Source: Skeletonema tropicum
Lineage: Eukaryota > Bacillariophyta > Thalassiosirophyceae > Thalassiosirales > Thalassiosiraceae
Assembly: GCA_037178625.1 (NCBI GenBank)
Contig: JAWZXG010000085.1
Span: forward strand, 1-25,928
Reading direction: 5' to 3'
Length of the DNA stretch: 25,928 nt
In this document: positions 10,330-18,133 of the stretch, piece by piece
How positions within the stretch are numbered: the stretch's first letter is position 1
Layout of the letters: each line of letters opens with the position of its first letter
Position numbers and translations under genes: made by a program
The notes under the pieces: generated by a model
What the model saw: the letters and a program-made list of their open reading frames with translations, nothing else
Database searches by the model: none
Told to the model about the DNA's origin: nothing

Positions 10330-11262
10330 ATGTGCTCCATGAACAGCAACATAGCAGGATCAACAATGATGGACAATGGAGGCCAACTCACCGTAGCCCT
10401 CCCCCCTCATCAACCGATGCCCCTCGGCATCAAACTCCTCTTTTACGGCGTGCTCCCACTCGCCGTCCCCATCATCGTTTCCTACAAAATGCTCACAGAC
10501 AAATCCTATCGATTGACTACCACAAGTTTATTTTCATTGGTGAATGGTGCAACGAAAAAATCGTGTGCGGAGGAGTGGTACTTCCAAGATGTGGGACTGT
10601 TGCAGAAACTGTGGAGTCAGGCGTCTGCGGCTGCCTATATTCAAAAATCAGCGGACAGTAACAACGACAACACACCGCTGCTCGAATATCAAGTACGGGA
10701 AGGGTACTGCGGCAGCGCCACACAAAGATGCATACTCAAAAGTTTGGGTTATCCTTCCAATTCGATTCCAGATCAAAAGGGGGGAGAGAGTAAGCCCGAG
10801 TTATGGTGTGAGCATGTCAAACAGATTGCTAAGGAGTCTAGTAGTCATGATGACAATGAAGATACGCAGATTGAAACAACGGTTGTACGTGGTAGCGATG
10901 TGACATATGAGGAGTTTCTATCGACATTAAGGCAGGGACTGAATAATCCAAATTGTCGGATAAGCTGCAACTATCTACGTTCTGCCCTGACTGGATTTGA
11001 GCTAACCGGCTTGTGGAAATTTCATCCCTTATTCTTCATGATCAAACTCTATGGAGGACACTTTAGCCCAATCTTGGGTATGGTCGAACAAGATGTCGAA
11101 GAAGAGAAGGATAATCCATTCATTGCAATTTTTGATACCAATCACAAGTACAATGGAACATACTTTGTTCCGTGTAGGTGTTTGTATGAGGCTGTTTCTT
11201 CAATTGATGTGGGGAGTAAGAAGAGTCGGGCGATTATTTTGGTGGAGAAGAAAAGTGCATGA
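10330..11262 (+). CDS. Phytochelatin synthase-like protein (catalytic domain only, membrane-anchored)
   Basis: This 310-residue protein is probably a phytochelatin synthase or related gamma-glutamylcysteine dipeptidyl transpeptidase (peptidase family C83). These enzymes act on glutathione to make metal-binding phytochelatins or hydrolyse it. The catalytic triad can be placed: Cys127 in EGYCGSA, His244 in GGHFSPI, and Asp269 in AIFDTNHKY. It is followed by the family-like end YEAVSSIDVGSKKSRAIILV. The Cys-His spacing (117) is near that of plant enzymes. The His-Asp spacing (25) is longer because of an acidic insert at about 252-262. Residues about 31-54 form a hydrophobic segment, suggesting a signal anchor. 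The Cys-rich C-terminal metal-sensing domain of plant enzymes is absent. The start is the first ATG of this frame; a second ATG lies three codons on. Single exon. The exact reaction is inferred, not shown. Confidence 0.82.
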   Translation: MCSMNSNIAGSTMMDNGGQLTVALPPHQPMPLGIKLLFYGVLPLAVPIIVSYKMLTDKSYRLTTTSLFSLVNGATKKSCAEEWYFQDVGLLQKLWSQASAAAYIQKSADSNNDNTPLLEYQVREGYCGSATQRCILKSLGYPSNSIPDQKGGESKPELWCEHVKQIAKESSSHDDNEDTQIETTVVRGSDVTYEEFLSTLRQGLNNPNCRISCNYLRSALTGFELTGLWKFHPLFFMIKLYGGHFSPILGMVEQDVEEEKDNPFIAIFDTNHKYNGTYFVPCRCLYEAVSSIDVGSKKSRAIILVEKKSA

Positions 11263-12140
11263 TTGTGAAATTTGAGATGACAACTCCACGTAGCACGCAA
11301 GATAGTGAGTGATCGGGCGAACTACACTTTCATTCAAACTATGTATGCCCTGAGAGTAATAGTAATAGATTTCTACAGCACACAGAACAATTTAACCTTA
11401 GGGGGAAATCTTCCATCTACGGAGACGGCAACTATTGACGGCGCACCCCCAGCGTCTATGTCGAAATTTGGCGGCATAGTTCTCATTGCAAGCGGAAGAT
11501 GAAATGGGGCAATTCATGGGAGAAGAGACCAATGCTATCCCTCTAGAGTTATACCGAATATGTCAGGCTTCAAAATGAAGCTTCTCCACCAATAGATACC
11601 TTATGAAATCAATCATCAAAATCAGTCGCTCCATCTTAATTTCTCACGAACTAACTTCACCATTACACGCAATATCTTCATCTTCAAGTGACATATTTCA
11701 GGACGAAACCATTGCTGGACCTATCGTCGTCATGGTCAATCTCTAGAACATTCCCTGACTCCACGCACCCTCTGACGTTACTGACATCACTTCTTCTTGA
11801 AAATCTACGATTATCTGAGTGAGCATTATCATCTTTCCGCTATGGTTGCACTTACCGGTCGAAAAGTGATGAGTGAGACCAGCAATGACATGGTATTACT
11901 TGAGGCGCGAGTCGAAGTTGCGGATGGGAGTCTTTCCCGCCAAGCCGTTCAACGCAAATGGGCTGGGGTTGTACGATAGGAATTAGTATTGTATCCCATT
12001 GCGAACTCAAAAACGGCCAATTTCAATTCAAAAATGGATTCCAGCTTCCGGCCGGCCCCGGGCCGGGTTAGCCCGGGTTCCACAATGAAACATACTCCTA
12101 CTTTTATCATTAACATGGTCGGGTTCCATAAACCATTAAC
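11263..12140. other. Intergenic region between phytochelatin synthase-like and LRR genes
   Basis: About 880 bp without a convincing gene. A short open stretch at 11842-11979 has coding-like codons (starting MVALTGRKV), but no homology I recognise and no clear splice partner. A GC-rich patch at 12045-12080 (CCGGCC, CCCGGG and a CCGGGTTAGCCCGG hairpin) stands out from its AT-richer surroundings. The last part should hold the promoter of the LRR gene. Confidence 0.5.
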
Positions 12141-12977
12141 ATGGCAGACCACGCAACATCTTCCCTGTTAACCGATGATAGAGATGGCGCTGTCTTCCTC
12201 TACAAGGGCGGGCGGGCGCCTCAGCACATCACATGTGCACGGATCGACAAATCTGTGAAAATTATCGACGGCGAAGCATTCAGTAGTAATTCTCATCTGA
12301 TATCTGTCGAGCTTCACGATAGTGTCGAACTGATTCGAATAATGGCATTTTGCAATTGCACTTCGTTGAGACGGATTAAATTACTGGGCGTGAAGGATAT
12401 TGAAATGGGTGCATTTTACAATTGTGTCAGTTTGGCGGATGTAGAACTTGGTGACGAGCTAGAGACTATTGGAGACGACACTTTCGCTTACTGTAGCTCA
12501 TTGAAACATATAACGATCCCATCTGCACGGACTATTGGGGTGTCTGCATTCAATAATTGCGAACGGCTGACAAGTTTAGATCTTCCAGAAAGTTTGGAGC
12601 GAGTTGGACAAAATGCTTTGAAAAACTGCCCTTCTCTAAGACGCATCGCCATACCATTGAAAGACCAAGTGTTTGTTGGTAATGATACACTCAACTGTCC
12701 AAATCTATCCACAGTATCTCTTGTTGGTGGAATTCACACACTCATCGCCTCGTCACCTCTACAGCAGTGGAAAAATGAGATGACGGATGAACTCCGTCGA
12801 ATCAATAAAGTACTGCCCAGGACTGCTCAATATGAAAAGAACGACGTAATACAGCGATGGGCAGGAGCGCTTCTCGTCAAAATACATAAATACAAGACGG
12901 AGCATAACAATCATCGAATACTGATGGAGGCTAATGCAATGCTAGAACGTGCTCTTTTCATCCAGAGCCGCACGTAG
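12141..12977 (+). CDS. BspA-type leucine-rich-repeat protein (LRR_5 family)
   Basis: A 278-residue protein. Residues about 38-200 are BspA-like leucine-rich repeats of about 23 residues. Each has a FxxCxSLxxIxL-type core, for example AFCNCTSLRRIKL, AFYNCVSLADVEL, TFAYCSSLKHITI, AFNNCERLTSLDL and ALKNCPSLRRIAI. Residues about 210-275 form a charged helical tail (WKNEMTDELRRINKVLP, then IQRWAGALLVKIHKYK). From memory, diatom members of this expanded family end in a similar helical tail. Function is unknown; such repeats usually mediate protein or surface binding. No signal peptide or membrane segment is seen. The stop at 12975 may not be the true end: two further open stretches follow (see 12935-13358). 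The start ATG is followed directly by a short non-LRR leader. Confidence 0.85.
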   Translation: MADHATSSLLTDDRDGAVFLYKGGRAPQHITCARIDKSVKIIDGEAFSSNSHLISVELHDSVELIRIMAFCNCTSLRRIKLLGVKDIEMGAFYNCVSLADVELGDELETIGDDTFAYCSSLKHITIPSARTIGVSAFNNCERLTSLDLPESLERVGQNALKNCPSLRRIAIPLKDQVFVGNDTLNCPNLSTVSLVGGIHTLIASSPLQQWKNEMTDELRRINKVLPRTAQYEKNDVIQRWAGALLVKIHKYKTEHNNHRILMEANAMLERALFIQSRT

Positions 12978-13358
12978 CAGATAGCAGAGCTGGGATCGAC
13001 GTAGAACAACCTGTCCAGACAGGTGCAATATTATACGATCCAACCAAGAATCCAACATCGGGTATGCAACTGCTTCCCTGGACGATGCGTCAAGGTGTTG
13101 GAGGTATGTATCGATGAAAATGATGCGAATGATTTGACTACAAGCGCAGTCGAAAGGAAGAAGAAAGTGGAAGTATTTGAGGCTGCCTTGAAAAGCCAGG
13201 AAATCACAAAGGCCCAACGCAGCGGAAACATTTCCATTCTATTCCTGCGGGAGGAGGCGTACCACTTCGTTACTTTGCCACAGTCCGCAAAAACGAAGAC
13301 ACTGCCCACGGGGAAGATATTGCTCATCGTGGAAATGTACAACCTCTTGCGACAATGA
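12935..13358 (+). CDS. Possible spliced downstream exons or continuation of LRR gene
   Basis: A frame different from the LRR ORF opens at about 12935 and reads ...ADSRAGIDVEQPVQTGAILY... to a GTATGT donor at 13104. A 46-bp intron to CGCAG at 13149 would join it in frame to VERKKKVEVFEAALK...EMYNLLRQ, with a stop at 13356-13358. The join is phase 1 and keeps a protein-like, charged composition. This could be the true C-terminus of the LRR gene reached by an unseen splice or a residual base error near 12960. It could also be part of a separate gene, or chance. No family is recognised. Confidence 0.35.
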
Positions 13359-14061
13359 CTCTTGCCCAGAAGAAGGTACATCGAGGAAGAAAATCAACTC
13401 GCAATTGAGCCGCAATCTGATACACAGCAAGCAAAGCCAAGTGAGTGTGACTGGAATACAAAAGAGTGGTGACGTGAACAGTAGTGATAACGAAGCATGC
13501 AGCTGCTAGAGTAGACGCGTTGTTCGCCTTGGTCTCGTCACTTTTGCGGCCTAGAAAATTGAGACTTGGAGAATCTTGATTGATGTTGAGAATGTTGCAA
13601 CAACGGGAGCTAGAAAATCCTTGACCTCCTTGACTCTATGTGAGAGGGTGAGAATATGTGCGAATCCCTGCCTTCAAAGTCGAGGTATTGTAGACTCTAA
13701 CTTAAGAATTGGTATCATTATTTTGCCACCGGGGCTTTGATACTCTTGGAGATAGGATGCCCTCCTCCAGCCCTATCCTCCTCTCCCTCTCCCTGCCTCC
13801 CACTCGCAGATTTGCCCGCGGGTGTGTCCGCTCATTGGGGCGGGCAACTACGGTGGACGGGCAACTACGGAACACGGTAATTGTTATTGTCCGGACTTCC
13901 TGTGTCCGGATTTTCTAGCGGGCAACTAGGTACTAACTGTCGATGGGTAAGTACTAAGGCGGGCCAAGGGCAAAGGCGGGCAACTACGCGGTGGACTCAT
14001 CGCATTGCACACCGCAAAAATCAAAAATCCTTCAGAAAAATCTCAGCGTAACAACATATTC
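13359..14061. promoter_or_regulatory. Intergenic region with CGGGCAACTA motif cluster
   Basis: About 700 bp upstream of the splicing-factor gene. Four exact copies of CGGGCAACTA, all in the same orientation, lie at 13841, 13858, 13919 and 13977; the last is 76 bp before the start codon at 14062. Between them are two TGTCCGGA elements (around 13888 and 13904). Upstream of the cluster is a CT-rich stretch (13760-13800). No gene is seen; the arrangement suggests promoter-proximal binding sites or remains of a repeat. Confidence 0.55.
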
Positions 14062-16380
14062 ATGAACAACCAACCACAATCGAGACAATCAAGGTGGGGA
14101 GCACCATTACCCACATCATCATCGGCATCATCTTCAGCTTCAATGGTGGTGCCAACATCATCATCATCTCTTCCAGAAGCAGCAACCACTAATCGTCAAA
14201 AAATGTCAGAATTTCCAAAGAATACTAAAACGGCACAACGATCTTCACAAGGAGGCCATTATTGTGGTGATTCTTCTCCCCAACCACCACGTCGGGGCTA
14301 TGACATGAGTAATATTGATTATCATGGTGGGAAGATGACTTCTATATTATATATGTAGTGCATTTTCCAAAACTATTCATTATTTGTGCAAGAATTGTGT
14401 CTAATGCGACGATTCCATCTTTTCCGAATTTTCTCCATCTGTTATATTAAAATATATATCTACATCCAGAAAAAGAAGGGTATCGACCAAGGTCTTTTAG
14501 TACCAACAGCAGTGGTGGTAGAGGAGGGGGTAAAGAATATTATAGTCGACATTATGGAAGAGGGGGAGAAGGTGGTGGTAGATCAGAACAGTCGCGACGT
14601 CAACATAATGATTGGAAATGTCTGGAGGTGAATTCACAATGATGTCATATTATTCGCCACTATGATGTGTTCGTTTATTACCATCTTGTGTATACTGTGC
14701 ACTTTTGAATTCTGCAATCATTTGCTTGTGTGCTGTGAAAAACGACAACCTGCTCTAGAACATCTTGTTGAGAAATAAATGGTCATCAGAGAGCCAACTG
14801 CTAACTTCACTCCTCACGTCTTTCTTCACCTCCTTCAGTGCGGAGTATATAATGATCCACGCGATGAATATTGCCGTCGTTGTAAGCGCAATTATGATCG
14901 CTACGAGCGTGACGATCGGGATGGCCAGGATTGGAGGTGTTTGGAGGTGAATTCTTTCTTTCTTTGAACACCCTTGAAATTGATTTTTCTTGCTGTCATC
15001 ATTTCGTTTTTGATTCTGTTGTCTAATGGGAATGAAACATGATAATATGCCTACACGATACTCTATTTTTCTCAGTGTGGAATGTATAATCATCCTCATG
15101 ATGACCGGTGCCATCGATGTCATCAACTGCATTACTCTTCTTTAGAAGATGAGACGTCATCTCGCCCGAGAAAGAAGAATCGCCGAGATGACGACAGAGA
15201 AGGTGGCGGGGAACATCATCAACATGATCAATACAAAGAATTACGTGACCGATTCAAACAACGTCAAAAACGTGACTGGCCGCCCTCATTTGATGCAGAA
15301 GGGGCATCTTACATTTTTGACTCACGTTCTGGGATGTTTTACCATCCACCAAGTGACTTTTTCTATGATCCCAAGACCAAGTTGTATTACAGCAACAAGA
15401 AGGCGCAGTATTTTCACTTTGTTGGTGGAGAAGATGCCAATGCGATACCTTTTCTACCTGTGCAAGCGGGAGGAGGAGGAAATGTAGCAGCAACAGCGAC
15501 AGTAGCAGGGGCGCTGGAAAGCTCGATTCCGGATCCCCTCGAAAAGAAAGATGCAGTACCAAACACAGAACAGAAGCCAAAGATTGCAATCAGTCTCAAA
15601 ACAAAAGTGACAAATCCTCCTGTTAAATCTCTCAATGAGGTCGCAGCCGTCGAGAAAAGTAAACTTAAGGAACAGAAAAAGGCGGCACGCAAAGACTCCT
15701 CCCATTTGACAGCAGAAACGTCTCCTCCTGTGATACCACAATCTCACAAGAAGCACGAAGAAGACATGGAGAAATGGTCTGGACGTGTGAAAGAATTGCA
15801 CAAAGATGAGGAAAGCACTAACGCCAACGGTTCGTCGACCTCGAGAAAGATCAAAAGAACTGTAAGCGGTCAACCAATTTGTCTCCTGTGTAGGCGGAAG
15901 TTTGCCTCGGTGGAAAAGTTAGAGCAGCACGAGAAGTTATCCGCTCTGCATAAGGTAAATGTGGCCAAGAAAGCAGCAGCTGATGCCGAAAAGTCTTCTA
16001 AGAAGCAGAAGGAGGCAGAGGCTTTGTATAAGGATAGAGCGAAGGAGCGACGATTGATGCATGGCGATCTTGCATCGTCTCATTCATCGGGACCATCTTC
16101 TCGAGCTGAAGCGATTCTTGCTCAAGCTGAAGGCAGCCGTGCATCATCTACTACTACAATGAAGACTACCGAAATCGTTCGTCCAGAGGATACGTTGGGC
16201 GACACGAATGTTGGGAACAAACTTCTGCAGAAGCTTGGGTGGAAAAGTGGAGATACACTCGGTCGGAAACAAGATGGCGATAATGATGCACAGCCTAAGG
16301 GAGGCAAAGATGCTGCAAGTAGTTTGAAGAGTGATTGGGAAAGAATTGAATCCCTTGCTCAAAGTGGAGGGCGTCGATAA
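14062..16380 (+). CDS. RBM5/RBM10-like splicing factor: two RanBP2 fingers, OCRE, C2H2, G-patch (4 exons)
   Basis: Predicted exons are 14062-14326, 14470-14627, 14839-14946 and 15076-16380, with introns of 143, 211 and 129 bp, all GT..AG. The joined frame is open for 611 residues. In order it has: a Ser/Gln-rich start; an RGG-type Gly/Arg region encoded by exon 2; RanBP2 finger 1 (W137, C139, C142, N146, C153, C156); finger 2 (W173, C175, C178, N182, C189, C192); an OCRE-like aromatic repeat at about 254-291; a Lys-rich linker; a C2H2 finger (C446, C449, H462, H469) in CLLCRRKFASVEKL; the YKDRAKERR motif; and a G-patch at about 553-579. That C-terminal order is specific to RBM5/6/10 alternative-splicing regulators of the spliceosomal A complex. 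No RRM is present. Start: the first ATG, at 14062. It converges tail-to-tail with the MFS gene, 51 bp apart. Confidence 0.85.
14327..14469 (+). other. Intron 1 of RBM5/10-like gene
   Basis: Phase 1 intron, GTGGGAAG...CATCCAG. It splits a Glu codon (G|AA), giving DYH-E-KEGYRPR across the junction. Without splicing the frame ends at 14356-14358. Confidence 0.75.
14628..14838 (+). other. Intron 2 of RBM5/10-like gene, inside RanBP2 finger 1
   Basis: Phase 0 intron, donor GAG|GTGAATTC, acceptor CCTTCAG|TGC. It divides the finger between Glu141 and Cys142, so that WKCLE is on exon 2 and CGVYNDPRDEYCRRC on exon 3. Confidence 0.85.
14947..15075 (+). other. Intron 3 of RBM5/10-like gene, inside RanBP2 finger 2
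   Basis: Phase 0 intron, donor GAG|GTGAATTC (same eight intron bases as intron 2), acceptor TTCTCAG|TGT. It divides finger 2 at the same codon position as intron 2 divides finger 1 (WRCLE | CGMYNHPHDDRCHRC). Confidence 0.85.
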
Positions 16381-16431
16381 CGAGAAGTAGAAATGTAGAA
16401 AATATGTGTTCCTAATTATGAATTTTGATCA

Positions 16432-17721
16432 CTACTCCTTTCCACCCATTTCTTCTTTCGTTGTTGCTTCTATTGCAAAACCACGTCCAATTTGGTAGCA
16501 AAGAAATATACAAGGCAAACAAACCAAGAGGTACATAAGATTAGGGATAAAGAAATTCCCACCAAGAGAATTCACAGCAACATTTGACAATGGAATATTT
16601 AACGCTAGCCCTGCCAAGCCTCCACTTAGAATGAATATGCCACAGCCTTTCCCAAGCACATCTCCCCGTATAAACGCCGCAAGCGCCGAGAAAGTGACAC
16701 TGAAAAGGAAACATCTGTAAAATGAGTAGAATACAAATCCAAGTATCTGCACGGAGAGATTTGTCGATGAAACCTGCACGATGCCTTGACAAATGCCGAG
16801 GATATTACATGCATGCAACCCTGCCGAATAGCCACACTTGCGCAATATCAAGTCAACGAAGGGCAATCCCAACACAGAAACTGGTGTCAGAAGGGTGAAG
16901 ATTGACAGATAGCGGTGCCCATACTCATCATCACCCAGGTATGCTAAGAAATCACGTGTTGTCGTTAATGTCCATGTATTTCTTGCTTGATGAAATGCAA
17001 AGAATATACACAGCGTGATGTATTGACCCGACATCAACTGTTTTATCTGTGGACGATTTGCTATAAGAATGTATTTTTGCGTAGCTTCTTCTTCTTCTTC
17101 TTCTTCTTCTTCTTCTAATTCTTCTTCTTCTTCATCATCGTCTATCATACTTTCTCGATGTTCCATTTCATCAACAACATCATGCACAGCTTCATCCATA
17201 TCTTCCGTAACCAATCTCTGCGTCCTCTTCCCAATCTTCGTCCAACAAATGGCAGATGTTCCCACAACAAGAATATAAATTGCAAGGTATACAGCTGATA
17301 CTATCGGGAGCGTCAATACTGTATTCGTTTCAACATACCAAAGAAGCAGATAGGTCACTGCTCCCGAATCTAACAAAGCATTCAATACTGAAATGACTCG
17401 ATCTCTATCCCGTCCCTCTTCGAATAACAGACCGGTTTGTACAGTATACAGCCCACTGAGCTGGGACATGAAGCCAATACAAAGAAATGACGGAAATAAT
17501 AGTGGATCTATGTGAAGTGATGTGGATAGGATGAGCAGGACGAGGCCCAGGGCACCAATGCCAAATGACACATTGAACATGATTGCAGGACCGTATCTAT
17601 CAATTCCTGCACCCATGAGAGGGGTGAAGATCATGGTGGTGAGCATGGATGAGAACTGAACATTTAATAGCATGGTTGTTTGTGATGGACAGGGTTCTTC
17701 ATTAACATCAACAGTAGTAAT

Positions 17722-17753
<32 letters not shown>

Positions 17754-17910
17754 TGCATCGATTCGAAAAGGCTCCTGCTTCTTCGAGCATGAGTTGGAAC
17801 GGACCGTATCCGTAGAATGCACCGGTGTAGAATATCATGTAGAAACATGATGAGATGAGGAGTAGCCGTCGTTGATAGCCGTGGGGACCGACAATGATTG
17901 GAGCTGTCAT
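16432..17910 (-). CDS. MFS transporter, SLC43/FMP42-like
   Basis: A 492-residue major facilitator superfamily protein in a single exon. About twelve hydrophobic segments fall in two halves. The first is about residues 16-222, with the loop 2-3 signature GAGIDRYGP at 100-108. The second is about 290-478. The first loop carries an Asp run (54-62) between Cys52 and Cys74, as in the large cysteine-containing first loop of SLC43 (LAT3/LAT4) and fungal FMP42 proteins. The central cytoplasmic loop (about 225-278) is very acidic, with a long Glu run. A neutral amino-acid substrate is an inference from the family. The gene shares a 219-bp divergent promoter with the plastid pseudouridine synthase and ends 51 bp from the splicing-factor gene. 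The start ATG at 17910 is the first of the frame. Confidence 0.8.
17084..17140 (-). repeat. GAA-rich trinucleotide run coding the acidic loop
   Basis: An interrupted run of GAA/GAT codons on the minus strand encodes the Glu-rich central loop of the MFS transporter (about residues 257-275). The same length is seen in the left arm. Confidence 0.85.
17725..17751 (-). repeat. (GAT)9 trinucleotide run
   Basis: Nine GAT codons in the MFS gene (Asp54-Asp62). The left-arm copy has eight, the only in-frame difference between the two copies that I found. Confidence 0.9.
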
Positions 17911-18129
17911 TTAGACGTCTTTTCTGCAATGTTACTGAGCGCTGCGCTTCATTTGCGCTTGCGCTGACGCTTTTTTCTTGGCGCCAAAAGTAATAAGAGC
18001 TTCTCAGTGCTTTAGTTCATGTCATAGCCCTTAAAATGAACTGGTGTCTCACCCATCACCTCCACCCATCACCATCGTCGTCTCAGCATCATATCACATG
18101 GAGAGCAGAGCAGGGCAGCTGGCAAGAAG
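17911..18129. promoter_or_regulatory. Divergent promoter with E2F-like TTGGCGCC site
   Basis: This 219-bp region separates the start codons of the MFS transporter (-) and pseudouridine synthase (+). TTGGCGCCAAAA at 17978-17989 fits the E2F/DP consensus on one strand and nearly so on the other. Next to it, 17938-17970 has repeated TGCGCTT-like steps. An upstream ATG at 18036 opens an 80-codon frame overlapping the main start out of frame, so transcription probably begins after it. Confidence 0.5.
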
Positions 18130-18133
18130 ATGA
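18098..18133 (+). promoter_or_regulatory. Upstream ORF overlapping the main start (ATGA)
   Basis: An 11-codon reading frame (MESRAGQLARR) starts at 18098. Its TGA stop at 18131-18133 overlaps the ATG of the pseudouridine synthase at 18130, giving ATGA. It could permit termination-reinitiation or damp translation if included in the transcript. Confidence 0.4.

Noticed and set aside
10080..10661. 193-codon open frame covering the start of the phytochelatin synthase-like gene
   Set aside because: It is out of frame with the clear C83 domain, begins at a non-ATG codon, and has a Ser/His/Arg/Pro-rich composition typical of an antisense or shifted shadow frame.
12045..12090. tRNA-like or SINE B-box (CCCGGGTTCCA) in the GC-rich patch
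   Set aside because: Only part of the B-box matches, there is no A-box at the right distance, and no cloverleaf can be drawn.
13031..13381. Minus-strand 116-codon frame opposite the LRR downstream region
   Set aside because: It overlaps the plus-strand frame that has better coding composition and a plausible intron, and it shows no domain.
14005..14061. Longer N-terminus for the splicing-factor gene from 14005
   Set aside because: The codon at 14005 is TTG, not ATG. The first ATG in the frame is at 14062, so that start was used.
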